Positions 11,212 to 22,157 of a stretch of DNA of 64,000 nt are shown here, piece after piece. Position 1 is the first letter of the stretch. The number at the start of each line of letters is the position of its first letter. The stretch comes from Crossaster papposus (Eukaryota > Echinodermata > Asteroidea > Velatida > Solasteridae). Below the pieces are notes generated by a model. It searched no databases. It had not been told where the DNA came from and was given only the letters and a program-made list of their open reading frames with translations. Location of the stretch: NCBI GenBank assembly GCA_037893245.1, contig JBAIAA010000025.1:1054001-1118000 (forward strand), written 5' to 3'. Position numbers and translations under genes: made by a program.

Positions 11212-11689
11212 CCTTCACGCAGAGGTGATCCCAGTACCGCAGCAGCCGACGAGTTTCTCCCGATTCTGTTTTCATTCGTCGTCTGCTTGGCCGAGTTTGT
11301 CCAGTATGCTTGAAGGTAGTCAACCGGCTGATGGCTAAGTCATCATGTTGTGCTGATGCTATATCAAGGCTTGGCTCGATTGGTGTCCCCGCAGGCGTCA
11401 CTCCTTCCTGGTCATCCCTTGTGGGCCCTCCGAGCACTTCAAGAGACTCCACTGGATCATCCTGTGCGCTAGTGAAGGGTTCACCATTCGGGGCCACTTT
11501 GTCCGTTTCCTGGGACACTGTCTGCTGAGCCACCTGCGACTGTGCTGTCCCCTCGGTCCTTGCCTCTTCGGTTGTGTTTAGAATCTGCAATACCTTTTCC
11601 CTGGGAATCCTTGACAGAGCGTCTGCATTGGTATTGAGTCGTCCTGGCTTATACAAAATGTCAAGGTGGTACTGTGCAAGGTCACTCAC
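11114..11689 (-). pseudogene. Gypsy-II RNase H end and integrase linker
   Basis: A 191-residue frame starts at DLAQYHLDILYKPGRLNTNADALSR, the conserved end of the gypsy RNase H domain, followed by a Glu/Ser/Thr-rich linker and the segment before the integrase zinc domain. It is separated from the upstream polymerase frame by a length change in a T8 run near 11725 (A8 on the coding strand) and from the integrase frame near 11150. Confidence 0.82.
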
Positions 11690-14069
11690 CCAACAATGAC
11701 TGTGTGCATCCAGTTTGGCTTTTTTTTAGTACATACGTCAGTGGGTTGTTGTCTGTTACTGCAGTCACTTCGTTGCCATACAGGTAGTCCTTGAACTTAG
11801 TGGTTGCCGCCCAGTGAAGAGCTTTGAACTCAAGCTTGTGAACTGGGTAGTTCACCTCTGCAGAAGAAAGAGTGCGACTCGCATACCCAAGGACTCGTTC
11901 TTTCCCATCTTGCACTTGGGCCAAGACAGCTCCCAAGCCGTCAATGGAGGCATCGGTCTGAAGTATAAACGGCAGACTATAATCGGCATACCCAAGGATA
12001 GGTGCAGAGGTCAGCTTTGACTTCAAAGTCTCGAAAGCTGCTTGACAATCTGCCGTCCAGGTAAAAGGTGGATCTTTGCTGCCGCGCTTTCCACCCGTCA
12101 GTGCGAACAGTGGAGCAGCTATTTTGGCATACTGGTGGATAAATCTGCGGTAGTACCCCGTTATTCCAAGGAAGCCTCTTACATCTCGCTTGCTTTTGGG
12201 TACAGGCCAACCTTCCACTGCCGAAACCTTTTCTGGATTAGTTGATATCCCCTCGGCAGACACCACATGGCCCAGGTAGTGCACTTCTGTCTTGAACAGC
12301 TGGCATTTTGAGGGCTTTAGTTTCAGACCGTGTTCTCGTAGGCGAGTAAAGACTTTTCCCAGGCGCTCAATGTGTTCCTCCACTGTGCTACTGAATACAA
12401 TTATGTCATCGAGGTAGATAAGTAGGCTATCAAACGCCATGTCGCTAAAAACGGTTGACATCAATCTCTGGAAGGTGGCTGGCGCATTGACCAGACCAAA
12501 AGGCATCCGCGTAAATTCGTAGAGTCCCATGGGGGAGGTGAATGTCGTCTTTTGCTGGTCCTTGGATGCCATTCTCACCTGGTGATAGCCTGATGTGAGG
12601 TCTAGACAAGAAAAGTACGTTGCCTTCCCCAGAGCATCAAGAGCCTCGTCGATCCTTGGGAGGGGGAACGCATCGCGGACTGTCCTCGCATTCAGCTTTC
12701 TGTAGTCGACGCACAAGCGTATCGTCCCATCCTTCTTTTCGACAACCACAATCGGTGAAGCAAATGGACTCTGACTCGGTTTGATTATCCCTGCCTGCTT
12801 CAGCTCTTCAATATGGTTCCTCACCGACTGGTACTGGGAAGGGGGAATTCTTCGGTAAAGAAGCCTAAATGGGGTCGGATCACTGAGGGGAATCTCGTGT
12901 TCTATTGTGTTGGTCGAACCCACATCAAGATGACCCTTGGAGAAGATATCTTCATGCTGGGACATGAGGTGGTTCACAGCGTTTCTCTGTGATGGAGTCA
13001 GATCTACCCCTTCCAGGTCAACCCCAGGTATGTCGGACGTACCTAAGTGGACTGTGGCCTGCTCCGTGGTGATGACATCTCCTCCGTCTTGCACGTCGAG
13101 AGGGCCAACTACAGTGATGCAGGACAGAGTAACAATTCTGGAGTTTCGTCTTAGGGTCACCGGACGCTCTGACAGGTTACACAAGTGAACTTGTATTTTC
13201 CGCCCTTGTACTTGTACCAGTGTTCGACCAACAGCTAAACTCTTTGTGGGGTCGCTGTCGACCATGGCTGTAATGCCTCTTGAATGAGCTGCCTTTGGTA
13301 ACCATGCTGTCACTGCTACCTCTTTCCCAGGGGAAATATCTAACGGGCGCCTTCCTGCATATCGACAAAACCCAATGTCACCATTTTCCTTTGCAATGTC
13401 GGCCCCATCCTCATTTACAAATTGAAACGCCTGGAACAAAGGTGGGGACAGCTTCTCCGTCTTGGCCATGAATTTATGGCCGTAGGAACGTCTCATTTCG
13501 TCTCGTCCTGCACGAATGACATTCGTGCCTATAAGGACTGGCGTGTCTCGACGAAAAGGTGTCTCCGGGACCACAAAGACGGGAACTCGCTTAATATTCT
13601 TTCCCAGGAAGTTGAGATTTACTGTGATGACACCCAAGTGCGGAACGGCCTGTCCTCCAGCTCCAGAGATGCATATCTCAGAGGGACGGGATGACTGCTT
13701 CCTAAGATCAGGATGCCGCTGAACAAATTTGTCGGTCACTGTTGTCACCTGGGAGCCCGTATCTAGTAGCGCATAACACCGCACTTCAGAGAGTCGGATC
13801 TCAGCTCTGTTGACTGGACCAGCTTCAGGTAACTCTGTTGTCCTTTCTGCATCCTCACGCGGCAAAGTTTTATGTACTTGGGGGTCATCCGCTCTTCGTA
13901 TAGGGGATGGGCATTTTCTTGTAGAACCCGCTGATAGCCCTACATCTGCAGGTTCTGCCCGTTTAACGGATTGGAAGGGGTGGGTTGTGCCGACATCAGG
14001 TGATTCTGTACCTCTCGCTGTTGGGGGCAATTCCTGGCCATGTGTCGTCGATCTCCACAGTTGAAACAA
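11682..14069 (-). CDS. pol: Gypsy-II pol: protease, reverse transcriptase, RNase H
   Basis: 795-residue frame in the -1 frame relative to gag, overlapping it by about 130 bp. The protease active site DTGS is at residue 103. The RT starts near 440 (VVEKKDGTIRLCVDYRKLN), with SCLDLTSGYHQV and YLDDIIVF near 553. The RNase H first Asp is in QTDASIDGLG near 705. The frame is lost at the T8 run near 11725. The first Met is unlikely to be the natural start; -1 frameshifting from gag at 13961-13967 is more likely. Confidence 0.92.
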   Translation of the reverse strand: MFQLWRSTTHGQELPPTARGTESPDVGTTHPFQSVKRAEPADVGLSAGSTRKCPSPIRRADDPQVHKTLPREDAERTTELPEAGPVNRAEIRLSEVRCYALLDTGSQVTTVTDKFVQRHPDLRKQSSRPSEICISGAGGQAVPHLGVITVNLNFLGKNIKRVPVFVVPETPFRRDTPVLIGTNVIRAGRDEMRRSYGHKFMAKTEKLSPPLFQAFQFVNEDGADIAKENGDIGFCRYAGRRPLDISPGKEVAVTAWLPKAAHSRGITAMVDSDPTKSLAVGRTLVQVQGRKIQVHLCNLSERPVTLRRNSRIVTLSCITVVGPLDVQDGGDVITTEQATVHLGTSDIPGVDLEGVDLTPSQRNAVNHLMSQHEDIFSKGHLDVGSTNTIEHEIPLSDPTPFRLLYRRIPPSQYQSVRNHIEELKQAGIIKPSQSPFASPIVVVEKKDGTIRLCVDYRKLNARTVRDAFPLPRIDEALDALGKATYFSCLDLTSGYHQVRMASKDQQKTTFTSPMGLYEFTRMPFGLVNAPATFQRLMSTVFSDMAFDSLLIYLDDIIVFSSTVEEHIERLGKVFTRLREHGLKLKPSKCQLFKTEVHYLGHVVSAEGISTNPEKVSAVEGWPVPKSKRDVRGFLGITGYYRRFIHQYAKIAAPLFALTGGKRGSKDPPFTWTADCQAAFETLKSKLTSAPILGYADYSLPFILQTDASIDGLGAVLAQVQDGKERVLGYASRTLSSAEVNYPVHKLEFKALHWAATTKFKDYLYGNEVTAVTDNNPLTYVLKKSQTGCTQSLLGE

Positions 14070-15145
14070 CCCGTGTACTGTGGCTTTCCAGGTTGAGGCT
14101 GGCGCGTCGGTTGGGGTCGAGGTTGAAACACGACGCCCTCCAGTCGTGCAAGGCGCTCTCCATGCTGGCGTTGTTCATGGAGAACTCGCTCAAGGGTCTC
14201 CATCTGGCCACGGTGCATCGCCTTCATTTCCTCCATTTGCTGGGCCATGAGATCTTTAATTGTGGTGGTTTCATTTTGCTGCGGGGGAGAGTTTTTCTTT
14301 TCTCCTCTTCCTGGATGAGGGGGTGCGCTGGCAGTCTCGCTCATTACGTATAAGGGGCTCTTTCTCTGGACGTCTTGAGATTGTCGCTCCTCCTCTTCAA
14401 TAATGTGGAGTTCCTTCCTGAGGTCCTTGTAGGTCATGAAACGTGGCTGCATTGGCGCCAACCTCTTCTTGTAGTGCAAATCTCGGAGACCGTACATAAA
14501 CTGGGTTGTAAGCATGTGATCTCTGCGCACTTCTATGGCAAGACCACAGCGCCGCCTTGCTTCCTCGACCTCACGTAGGGTGGCTTCCAGGCTTATGGCA
14601 TACTCGGTGGGGGACTCTGTTGATCGTTGGGTGCGGACATAAAACTTGGCCTCGGGGGACAGGCCACACTTCTCCTCCCCATACTCTTCTAATAGCTCCG
14701 TAAAGGCAGCTTCGGCATTCAGGCTGCCCGCTGCGCGGCTCTCTAGATTGAGCAGCAAATCTCGTGCCCTTTCACTGGTGTAGCGAACGACTTCATGGAA
14801 TTGCAGAGGCTCTGGTGTCTCTTTTGCGTTCAGCAGGTAGCGCATGTCTCTAATCCAGTCCTGGATGCGTGGACCGTTGCGCTCCCTCCCTGTGAACATT
14901 GACACAGTATTCGCTTGATGTGTGGCAAACATCCTGGGGTTGGTCGGTTGTTGTTGTTGTTGTGGTGGTGGTGGTGGTGGGGGGGGCTTGGAGGCATTGA
15001 CTGGATCAAAACCCGCTAGGTTTAGAGGAGACGACTCCATGGGCGGACAGGGTTGGACTGAATGATGTTGTGAGTGATGGAAATTGGGCGATTGACCGAT
15101 TCCGTTGTATGTTTGGGGTGTCAGTTGCGGAGGGCCACCAGCCAT
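13940..15145 (-). CDS. gag: Gypsy-II gag
   Basis: 401-residue intact frame. The N-terminus is Gln/Pro-rich with P8 and Q5 runs encoded by a TGG/TTG microsatellite (about 14950-14985). The capsid-like region begins near FTGRERNGPRIQDWIRDM, in a style seen in PNMA-related gypsy Gags. A charged coiled-coil-like stretch and one CCHC knuckle, CFNCGDRRHMARNC, follow near residue 360. It forms the particle and packages RNA. The Met start sits 185 bp inside the right LTR edge. Confidence 0.9.
   Translation of the reverse strand: MAGGPPQLTPQTYNGIGQSPNFHHSQHHSVQPCPPMESSPLNLAGFDPVNASKPPPPPPPPQQQQQPTNPRMFATHQANTVSMFTGRERNGPRIQDWIRDMRYLLNAKETPEPLQFHEVVRYTSERARDLLLNLESRAAGSLNAEAAFTELLEEYGEEKCGLSPEAKFYVRTQRSTESPTEYAISLEATLREVEEARRRCGLAIEVRRDHMLTTQFMYGLRDLHYKKRLAPMQPRFMTYKDLRKELHIIEEEERQSQDVQRKSPLYVMSETASAPPHPGRGEKKNSPPQQNETTTIKDLMAQQMEEMKAMHRGQMETLERVLHEQRQHGERLARLEGVVFQPRPQPTRQPQPGKPQYTGCFNCGDRRHMARNCPQQREVQNHLMSAQPTPSNPLNGQNLQM
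13961..13967 (-). promoter_or_regulatory. Candidate -1 frameshift heptamer GTTAAAC (gag to pol)
   Basis: On the minus strand GTTAAAC lies in gag phase as G-TTA-AAC, 18 bases before the gag stop. Slipping back one base leads straight into the pol frame. Four bases downstream AGAACCTGC can pair with GCGGGTTCT (nine pairs, one G-T), and GGGC in the loop can pair with GCCC further on, forming an H-type pseudoknot. GTTAAAC is an established slippery heptamer in arteriviruses. Function here is inferred. Confidence 0.6.
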
Positions 15146-15329
15146 AGAGGTGAATTAAAGCTGGTTCGGTGTCTGCGCCATTGCAGTCAAAACGTTTCCC
15201 ACTAATAACACTGTGTTGGTTTTCCTATTTAAGTCCTATCCTTATTTCCCAAATAAAACTCCTAGATAATTTATTTTATATTTTATAACAGACTCCACTA
15301 CCCGGATCTTCCACCAAAAAGAGTAAAAA
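15146..15329 (-). other. Gypsy-II 5' leader
   Basis: Noncoding region between the right (5') LTR and gag. On the minus strand a TGGTGGAAGATCCGGG stretch begins about 13 bases inside the LTR, a weak primer-binding-site candidate because of the long spacer. Confidence 0.4.
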
Positions 15330-16101
15330 TGTAGCCCAGAAAATTGGTCCGCTTACAAAACTTAAAAGAAAAAGAATTTAGTCGTGGGGATACTCGCTAA
15401 TTAAAAGTCTGTACCAGGGAAAAGGCGCGGGGAGATAATATTTAGGAGATAAAAACAGTGATTTTAGTTCCGCACAAATTACAAAAAAAATATTTATTTG
15501 TCACTCTAAAACTTAACACTTAACATGCGGTCTATAGGACTACACTTAAAAATAAAGCAAGAATAAATCAAAATGTCAGATAACCAGGTTCACAAAAAAT
15601 AATAATTGAGATGATTTTTGTAATGGAACTGGAAAAAAAGGAATTTATTCGAAGAAGAGAAAAAAGCTTTTGGCTAAATATAAAAAAATCAACTTAACGA
15701 AAGAATCAAAAACTAAATTTATCAAAAACCAACACAGCATTAAAGCAGGTCACAAGAAAACAACAGCTTAAACAACCGAACCAAGCGACAGACCTAACTT
15801 TCAGGGCAGGAAATTAGTGAAAATGAAGTCAAACTGAGGTACATGTATGTGTGTCCTCTTCTCTGCCAGTCTGCAAACTGAAGCTGGGACCACATGGTCT
15901 GTCCACAAGATCCTAGGCAGGGACTGTTTATCTAACACAGGGGGTCACACTACCTGTTACCCTGTCAATACCAGACTTAATGCATGGACCAGACACATGT
16001 CAACAGGCCAAATTAAACTTCTAGAAACAAATATACACGGGGGTGGAACTCCTATAACAAACAAAACCAAATTAATTTAAGTGATAAGTGCCCCTGTTAC
16101 A
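15330..16101 (-). repeat. Gypsy-II 5' LTR (right)
   Basis: 772 bp, TGTAGCCC to TGTTACA on the plus strand, almost the same as 8024-8807. Followed at once by TACG, the target duplication. Confidence 0.92.
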
Positions 16102-16105
16102 TACG
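16102..16105. repeat. Gypsy-II target-site duplication, right
   Basis: TACG, partner of 8020-8023; gypsy-I gag coding sense resumes here. Confidence 0.8.
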
Positions 16106-16222
16106 CACGCGTACAGCTTGAGGGTGAGTCTCTTGCAGAGAGCGCCTATGAGGCTTCATGACAGAATGGAACAAGCCTGCGGAGAACGAGAGCGTGCGGC
16201 GCTGCGTTTGCTACGCGATGGA

Positions 16223-17860
16223 TTTTTTCTAAGATTTTAGAAAAATGTGTATATGCACGTATTATTAAATTTTTAGATAAATTTAATATTTTGTCCAAAT
16301 CCCAATATGGATTCCGTAGTAAACATTCAACTTCTCATGCCCTTTTAGATTTTATTGATAAGGTTTCTGAAGCAATTGATGACTCTAAGCACACACCGGG
16401 GATATTTCTTGACCTCTCAAAGGCGTTCGATACAATTGACCACGATATTTTATTGTATAAGCTTTCGTGTTATGGTATTCGAGGAATTTCTCTTCAGTGG
16501 TTTAGGAGTTACCTCTCCAACAGATCCCAGTATGTATCTATAAATGGTATTAATTCAAACTCTAGAAACCTTTCACATGGTGTACCTCAAGGATCCATAT
16601 TGGGACCCTTGCTTTTTTTTAATATACATTAATGATTTTATCAAATCCTCTTTTATATTGTTTGCCGATGACTCAAACATATTCTGTTCTCATAGTAACC
16701 TTACATATCTTATCAATAAGGTCAATATTGAACTCAAATTTGTTGCCAATTGGTTTAATGTCAATAAGCTATCTCTAAATATTACAAAAAACCAACTTCA
16801 TGTTGTTCAGCAATTCTGCCACTGAAATTCCTTGTGAAGTAAAAATTAACAACTTTGTTATCCAAAAAACGGATTGCTGTAAATTTTTGGGTTTGCTTAT
16901 CGACTCTGGATTAAAATGGAATAATGATATTGACCATTTATGCAAAATAATATCTAGAAATATTGGTGTGATTAATAAGATAAAAAAACTTTGTTCCTAC
17001 TAGTGTTCTAGATTATCTTTATAGTTCATTAATTTTATCATATCTTAACTATGGAATACTTAATTGAACAGGCTGTTACTTCTACAAAAGCGGGCATTAC
17101 GCACTATTAATTTTGCTGACTTTAATTCACATACAAATCCCTTCTTTTGTAAACATAAAACACTTAAAGTTAAAGATATGTATTACTATCAGCTTGGGTC
17201 TCTCATGTATCAATCTACCCATAATACTTTACCATCTTCAATCACAAATATATATTTACCCACAACCGTGACATTCATTCTCATTTTACTCGCCAAGCCG
17301 CCAATTTTCACGTGTCATATGCTCGTACTTCTCTTACGCACAAAACAGTCAAATAATGAGGGACCCAAGCTTTGGAATTCGTTAAATGAACAACTTAAAA
17401 CTTCGAAAAATCTTCCCGTTTTAAAATATGTACATAAGTCTACTTTGTTGAAATCCTATTATTAATTTGATGATTTAATTAATTTATCATGCACATTGTA
17501 CCTCCATTGCTGACCTGTCGTAGTATACTGTTTATGTCCGTTGTTATTTGTCACTTTTTGTGTTAATATGTCCATTGTTAGCAGCATGTACATTGAACCC
17601 ATATTCTGGGGATCAATTACGAGTATGCGATTTTGTGTACACTTGTTTCCTAGTCAACAAACCCACATCTACTCGGCTCAATGTACATGCATGCTTTCAG
17701 GAGCCCATTCCTTACAAGCTTTGCTTCTTTGTGGGCTCCTCCGCAGTATCATCCATCTTTTTAACAATGTACTTATGTTTTGCCTTATCTATACCTTTAA
17801 TCTAAATGTTTTTCTATGTTATTGGTACTGTGGAAAATAAACTGAACTGAACTGAACTGA
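16223..17860 (+). mobile_element. 5'-truncated non-LTR retrotransposon (jockey/CR1-like) in gypsy-I gag
   Basis: Broken frames at 16291-16632, 16544-16825, 16800-17003 and 17064-17465 carry RT motifs: [61 protein letters not shown]. The C-terminal segment has LLQKRALRTINF and EGPKLWNSLNEQLK. The 3' UTR ends in ATAAACTGAACTGAACTGAACTGA, a short tandem tail typical of this LINE group. The endonuclease half is missing, so this is a 5'-truncated insertion, with several single-base frameshifts since. Related at protein level to the minus-strand LINE at 43.5-47.8 kb. Confidence 0.9.
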
Positions 17861-18383
17861 GTATTAAAAGAACAATTTGTGAAGGGTACTAGGGAGCTAT
17901 CGGTGCGCAGGGAACTCCGCCGAATTTTGTTTGAGAAACCCGATCTCGATTTCTTCCATTAGGAAGAATGCGCTCAAATTGCTGCCGGAAGCCGACGAAA
18001 ATAGCGCTCGCCGACCCAAGGTCCGCTCTACTCTGGCCTCAGTGGGGGAGGGTGACCATCTTGAAGTAGCAATGGTGGCAAAGTCGGGTAGCGACAATCC
18101 ATCTCAAACAGCGGTCACAAATGAGTTGATTCTAGGAAAACTGGAAAGTTTAGCGCATGCGCAGTCCGATACCGCAACCCAGATTCAATATTCTGACCAG
18201 TGTGCATTGTCTCAAAAGTTGCACGCGGCATTAACTCAAAACTCAAATGTGCGGTATGGGGCCTGTAACTACTGCAAGAGAGCTGGACATATCACTAGGT
18301 ATTGTAGAAAGCGTAGAGCAGACGAGGAAGCACAACAAGAAGCAGCACCAAACGCCCAGGGAAACTTGAATCCTCTGCCTTAA

Positions 18384-19595
18384 GGGGCACAATTATGCCG
18401 TACGGTGTACACATTTTTCTTTTTATCCCGTTTTGACCCCGTGGGTCTAAGAGAACTCTTTGGTTTTGGACATAGTTTTGTCTGGAGATTATGATTAAAA
18501 ACAGTTCTCCACAAAAACGCCTGTCGAATTTGAGTATTTGTCGACCAAAATTGGCACTAAATGATCAACAGCTACGGGGCATTTGTTCATGGTCGCATTA
18601 CGCTATCGTGTCACATTAGTTTGAAATATATGCGCTCTGGTACCACGTGATTCGAATTCTCCAATCACAACTCAGGTCATAGGCCATTGTATCATTGCGA
18701 ATCAAAACAATCATGGCGTCGCTCATGACACGATCGTCGCGTGTCGAAGACGCCGTGAAAAAAACACAGTTGTTTTGTTCACTTAAAATAATGTTACGGC
18801 CGGAAAATCTTTGTGAAAATGACAACAAATTGGCAGAGAAGTTGGTGAGCCTAGACCTGCTACTGTGTGCCACAACTGTCGTACGAGAATTGGTCGTGAA
18901 AACCAGCCAAACAGTCGTGACACGCATCGGGTTTATACGCTAAACGTTGCGTGTTAGTACCGCTAGATTGTTGATTCCGAACGTCTGACAATTTGCAATA
19001 TGCCTGGCAATGCAGCTGAGAAGCGTGCCGAGACACTGTCGGAGAAAGCACATTTGCCTCCCAAATCTCAGTCTCGGCCTTGTCCGGTTCGCTGTCGTCA
19101 TTAGGTCCCGTATATTGCCGCCTAGATCAGTACTTTGTGTCAGTAGATGTATTATTGGCAAGGAACCAAGCAAGAGGTTTAGTTACCCAATAATCTCGGA
19201 CAGGCCAAAACAGTGAAGATGCAGGTAGGTCATACACACGTATAGGCTATATAGTAAGGTGAAAATTAACGATCTAATCTGCTTTCCCAGCTTCCCAGAT
19301 TGTGTCTATATTGAATTTTGAGAATGAGAGGCTGTTTTACCTTAAAAATGTATGTTGAATAGACATGCATATAGACAAAATAAACCTAAAATTAATTTCT
19401 CTTACCTTGGCCCCGGAAAATCTGCTTCCGAAGTTCTGGTTATTACCAGATCTACCCCAATTTTGACAGGAAGTGGGGGTTGCATGGGGGTGGGGTTGGT
19501 TGGGGGATTGGTAGGGGGGTTGGAAAAATAACTCCTGCTTATGCTTCAGTCCATTTTTCTCGTAACAGGTCGTTCAAAAATCCATTATTGATTAT
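18384..19595. other. Unassigned interval between gypsy-I gag and pol
   Basis: The protease and the start of the RT should lie here, but no DTG-type motif is visible, so they appear deleted or replaced. A short frame at 18695-18943 has no recognised family; an alternative frame near 18866 reads VCHNCRTRIG (one CxxC). A G-rich degenerate stretch lies at 19471-19527. No ends of an inserted element were recognised. Confidence 0.4.
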
Positions 19596-20600
19596 ATGCA
19601 TATCATGCCTAAAGTTCGCAAGTTGCTCGAAGATCTACTGGAGAAGGGAATCATTCAGAAGTCTGCAAGTTCATACGCCAGTCCAGTGGTCCTGGTTAGG
19701 AAAAAGGACGGCACACTCCGACTGTGCATTGATTACCGGAAACTCAACACAATAACGGTTAAAGATTCCTTTCCCTTGCCACGCATCGAGGAGACCTTGA
19801 AGGCATTAGGTGGTTCATGGGTTTTTCCTCCCTGGATCTCGCACATGGATATTTCCAGGTTGCCGTGCTTGAGAATTATATTAACAAGACAGCTTTTCGG
19901 GTTCCATGGGGATTGTTTTCGTTCAACCGGCTCCCTCAAGGTCTATGTAACAGCCCAGTACGTTCCAGAGAATTATGGAAGTCATATTTGGCGATTTGAA
20001 CTTGTCCCAGATGGTGTTATATCTGGACGACATTATAGTTTTCTCGGGTACGTTTGACGAACATCTAGAGAGACTCGACTTGGTTCTAAAACGGCTAATA
20101 AGTCATGGGTTGAAATTGGAGGGGACGAAGTGTCAGCTCTTCAAGAAAGATGTGAAACACCTCGGGCATGTAGTGAGTGGCTTGGGCGTTGCAGTGGACC
20201 CGGACAAGGTGGAGAAAGTAGTATCGTGGCCAGTCCCCAAGAGCTGTGACCAACTGCGGTCTTTTCTTAGGCTCGCGTCTTATTATAGGCGCTTTATAAC
20301 CCACTTTGCAGCTACTGCGGCGCCACTGCATTCGCTGACCAACATGGCTGATGAAAAAGCGGGGAAGTCCAGCCGACCTCTTCCATGGCCAGACGAGGCC
20401 GACGTGGCCTTCAGGGAACTCAAGGGGCTCTTGTGTCAAGCCCCAGTCTTAGCCTATCCTTGTTTCAGCAAGAAGTTTGTTCTAGAGGTTGATGCGTCCC
20501 TCAAGGGATTGGGTGCCTGTCTTGCACAAGTTGGGGAGGATGGCTTGACACATCCCGTCGCGTATGATGTGTTATACATCAGATGGGAGTCTGATGATGG
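19596..20600 (+). pseudogene. pol: Gypsy-I reverse transcriptase and RNase H start
   Basis: RT motifs run through three frames: VVLVRKKDGTLRLCIDYRKLN (19680-19750), SLDLAHGYFQVAV (about 19825-19865) and LYLDDIIVF (about 20015-20045). LGHVVSGLGV and the connection domain (YYRRFITHF) follow, and RNase H begins FVLEVDASLKGLGA (about 20476). The RNase H is then cut short: HPVAYD (about 20570) is followed by a segment belonging just before the integrase, an apparent in-frame deletion of most of RNase H. Confidence 0.87.
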
Positions 20601-21376
20601 CAAAGCGCTAAATTGGAAAATTGTACTTCCCGAGTCACTGCGGAAAGCAGTGACAGAGGAACTTCATGCAGGAAAAACAAGTGGACATCTTGGGACTAAA
20701 CGAACACTGGCCCGAGTAAAGTATCGCTATTACTGGTATGGCATGCGCGCTGATGTCCGTTCCTTCATTAGGAAGTGTGAACGGTGCGCAAAGAGTAAAT
20801 CCCCACCCAAACGGAACAAAGCACCGTTACAGCAGGTTCCGGTTGGCTACCCAATGGAAAGAGTAGCACTGGACATAATCGGCCCGCTACCAGTTACAGA
20901 CGACGGGAATCGTTGGATACTGGTTGTGGGCGATTATTTTACCAAGTGGATTGAAGCATATCCGCTTGTGGACACAAAAGCAGAGACCGTTGCTAAGGTC
21001 CTGGTCACACAGTTTATTTGCCGATATGGGGTCCCTGCAGAACTCTGATCAGGGAAGAAACTTTGAAGCGAATGTGTTTGGTGAAGTATGCCATATACTT
21101 GGTATACACAAAACACGGACATCACCCTACAATCCCAAATCTGATGGACTGATAGAGAGGTTCAATCGAACCCTCATCAACATGGTTGCAACCATGATAG
21201 AGCCTCATAGGCAGCAGAAGGATTGGGATTTGCAGTTGCCGTATGCAACGTTTGCATATCGATCCACCCCACAGGAAAGTACCGGGGAGACACCCAACAT
21301 GATGATGTTGGGCAGAGAGACGGCTTTGCCGGTAGAACCTCGTAACTGTCCCTCTCGAACAACCTGTAAGTGGTGA
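20601..21376 (+). pseudogene. Gypsy-I integrase, frameshifted
   Basis: HHCC domain (ELHAGKTSGHLG, then CERCAKSK) and the DDE core: Asp in VALDIIGPLP, Asp in NSDQGRNFEANVF, Glu in DGLIERFNRTL. The frame changes near 21040, between the first two catalytic residues. It would insert the element cDNA; this copy cannot. Confidence 0.87.
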
Positions 21377-21395
21377 ATTAGATTACGCAGAGGAG

Positions 21396-22099
21396 TTGCG
21401 AATGAGATTGGCGAGTGCTCATTCCAGGGCTCGTGGGCATCTGAAAACCAGTGCGAGAAGACAGAAGAAAGGCTATGACCGAAATGTGTCTGGCAAACTA
21501 CTGTGTAAAGGGGACTTTGTTTGGGTTTATGACCCAGCTAAGAAGAAGGGGGTCTGTCCAAAACTAGAAAGTCGTTGGCAAGGCCCATATCTAATATTAT
21601 ATAAACTCTCCGATGTCGTGTTTCGACTCCAGAAAAACAAAAGGGCAAAGCCTAAAGTTGTGCACTTTGATCGACTAAAACTCTATGAAGGGGAACCCCT
21701 TGAAACATGGATAAAAGTGAGACATGACAGTCTAAGCGAGCACGAAGGAACCATTTTTGAGCGAATGGAAATTCCTCCCCAAGACGTAGCTATAGCATTT
21801 GTAGCTGAAAATAGTGAGGCAGGAAATGAGAGTGATGAGGTAACGGAAGAGCCGGCTGAAGTCGCTTCCATGGAGGTAACAAATGTCAATGAGGTAATCA
21901 TGACTGTGACTCTGAGAACAGCATAATATTAGCGGGTGAGCGGGAGAAAACCCCTCCAAATTCTAATGAACACGTAGAATTATCAGAAAGGAATTTAGAA
22001 CCTGTGAAACCCTCCGGCTCTGAGAGAGATGCACATTCTGTAAAACGACGGCAGTTGCCGCTAAGAAACCGAAGATTACCAAAGAGGTACAGAGACTAA
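21396..22099 (+). pseudogene. Gypsy-I integrase C-terminal (GPY-like) tail
   Basis: A 176-residue frame has GDFVWVYDPAKKKGVCPKLE and SRWQGPYLILYKL, the GPY/F module of Ty3/gypsy integrases, then HFDRLKLYEGEP. An acidic tail and, after another frame change, a terminal RRLPKRYRD at about 22072-22097 follow, the usual last residues of gypsy Pol. This fixes the end of pol. Confidence 0.82.
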
Positions 22100-22102
22100 T
22101 AA

Positions 22103-22157
22103 TAAGCAGCAAATGGTTTAGTAAACCTGCTGTTCTTCTTGTTTATCATTTCAGAAC
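22103..22157 (+). promoter_or_regulatory. 3' splice-site-like sequence before the zinc-finger ORF
   Basis: A pyrimidine tract (TGCTGTTCTTCTTGTTTATC) leads to ATTTCAG at 22148-22154, three bases before the ATG at 22158. This fits an acceptor used to express a downstream ORF from a spliced RNA, as env is in gypsy-type elements. Splicing is inferred only. Confidence 0.45.

Larger units (their letters stand above)
8024..16101 (-). mobile_element. Ty3/gypsy retrotransposon (gypsy-II), minus strand, nested in gypsy-I gag
   Basis: LTRs start TGTA and end TACA, and the outer ends are flanked by TACG. The interior on the minus strand has gag, then protease-RT-RNase H, then integrase. Two frameshifts in pol (near 11725 and 11150) make this copy non-functional, but divergence is low. 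The left LTR region is anomalous: a complete LTR, a duplicated piece of downstream host DNA, then only the last 75 bp of an LTR before the interior. Confidence 0.93.
7642..18383 (+). pseudogene. gag: Gypsy-I gag gene, split by two nested insertions
   Basis: Three pieces belong to one gag. 7642-8023 encodes the N-terminal part (from MALNDGLAELL, with FNEWIDEFGDYSR). 16106-16222 continues it (RVQLEGESLAE, then LHDRMEQAC after one frameshift). 17861-18383 completes it with LKEQFVKGTREL, RRELRRILFEKPD and a CCHC knuckle, CNYCKRAGHITRYC. The pieces join in sense and sequence type once gypsy-II and the LINE are set aside. The protein would form the capsid and bind RNA. Internal stops and a frameshift mean even the pre-insertion copy was probably decaying. 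Confidence 0.85.
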
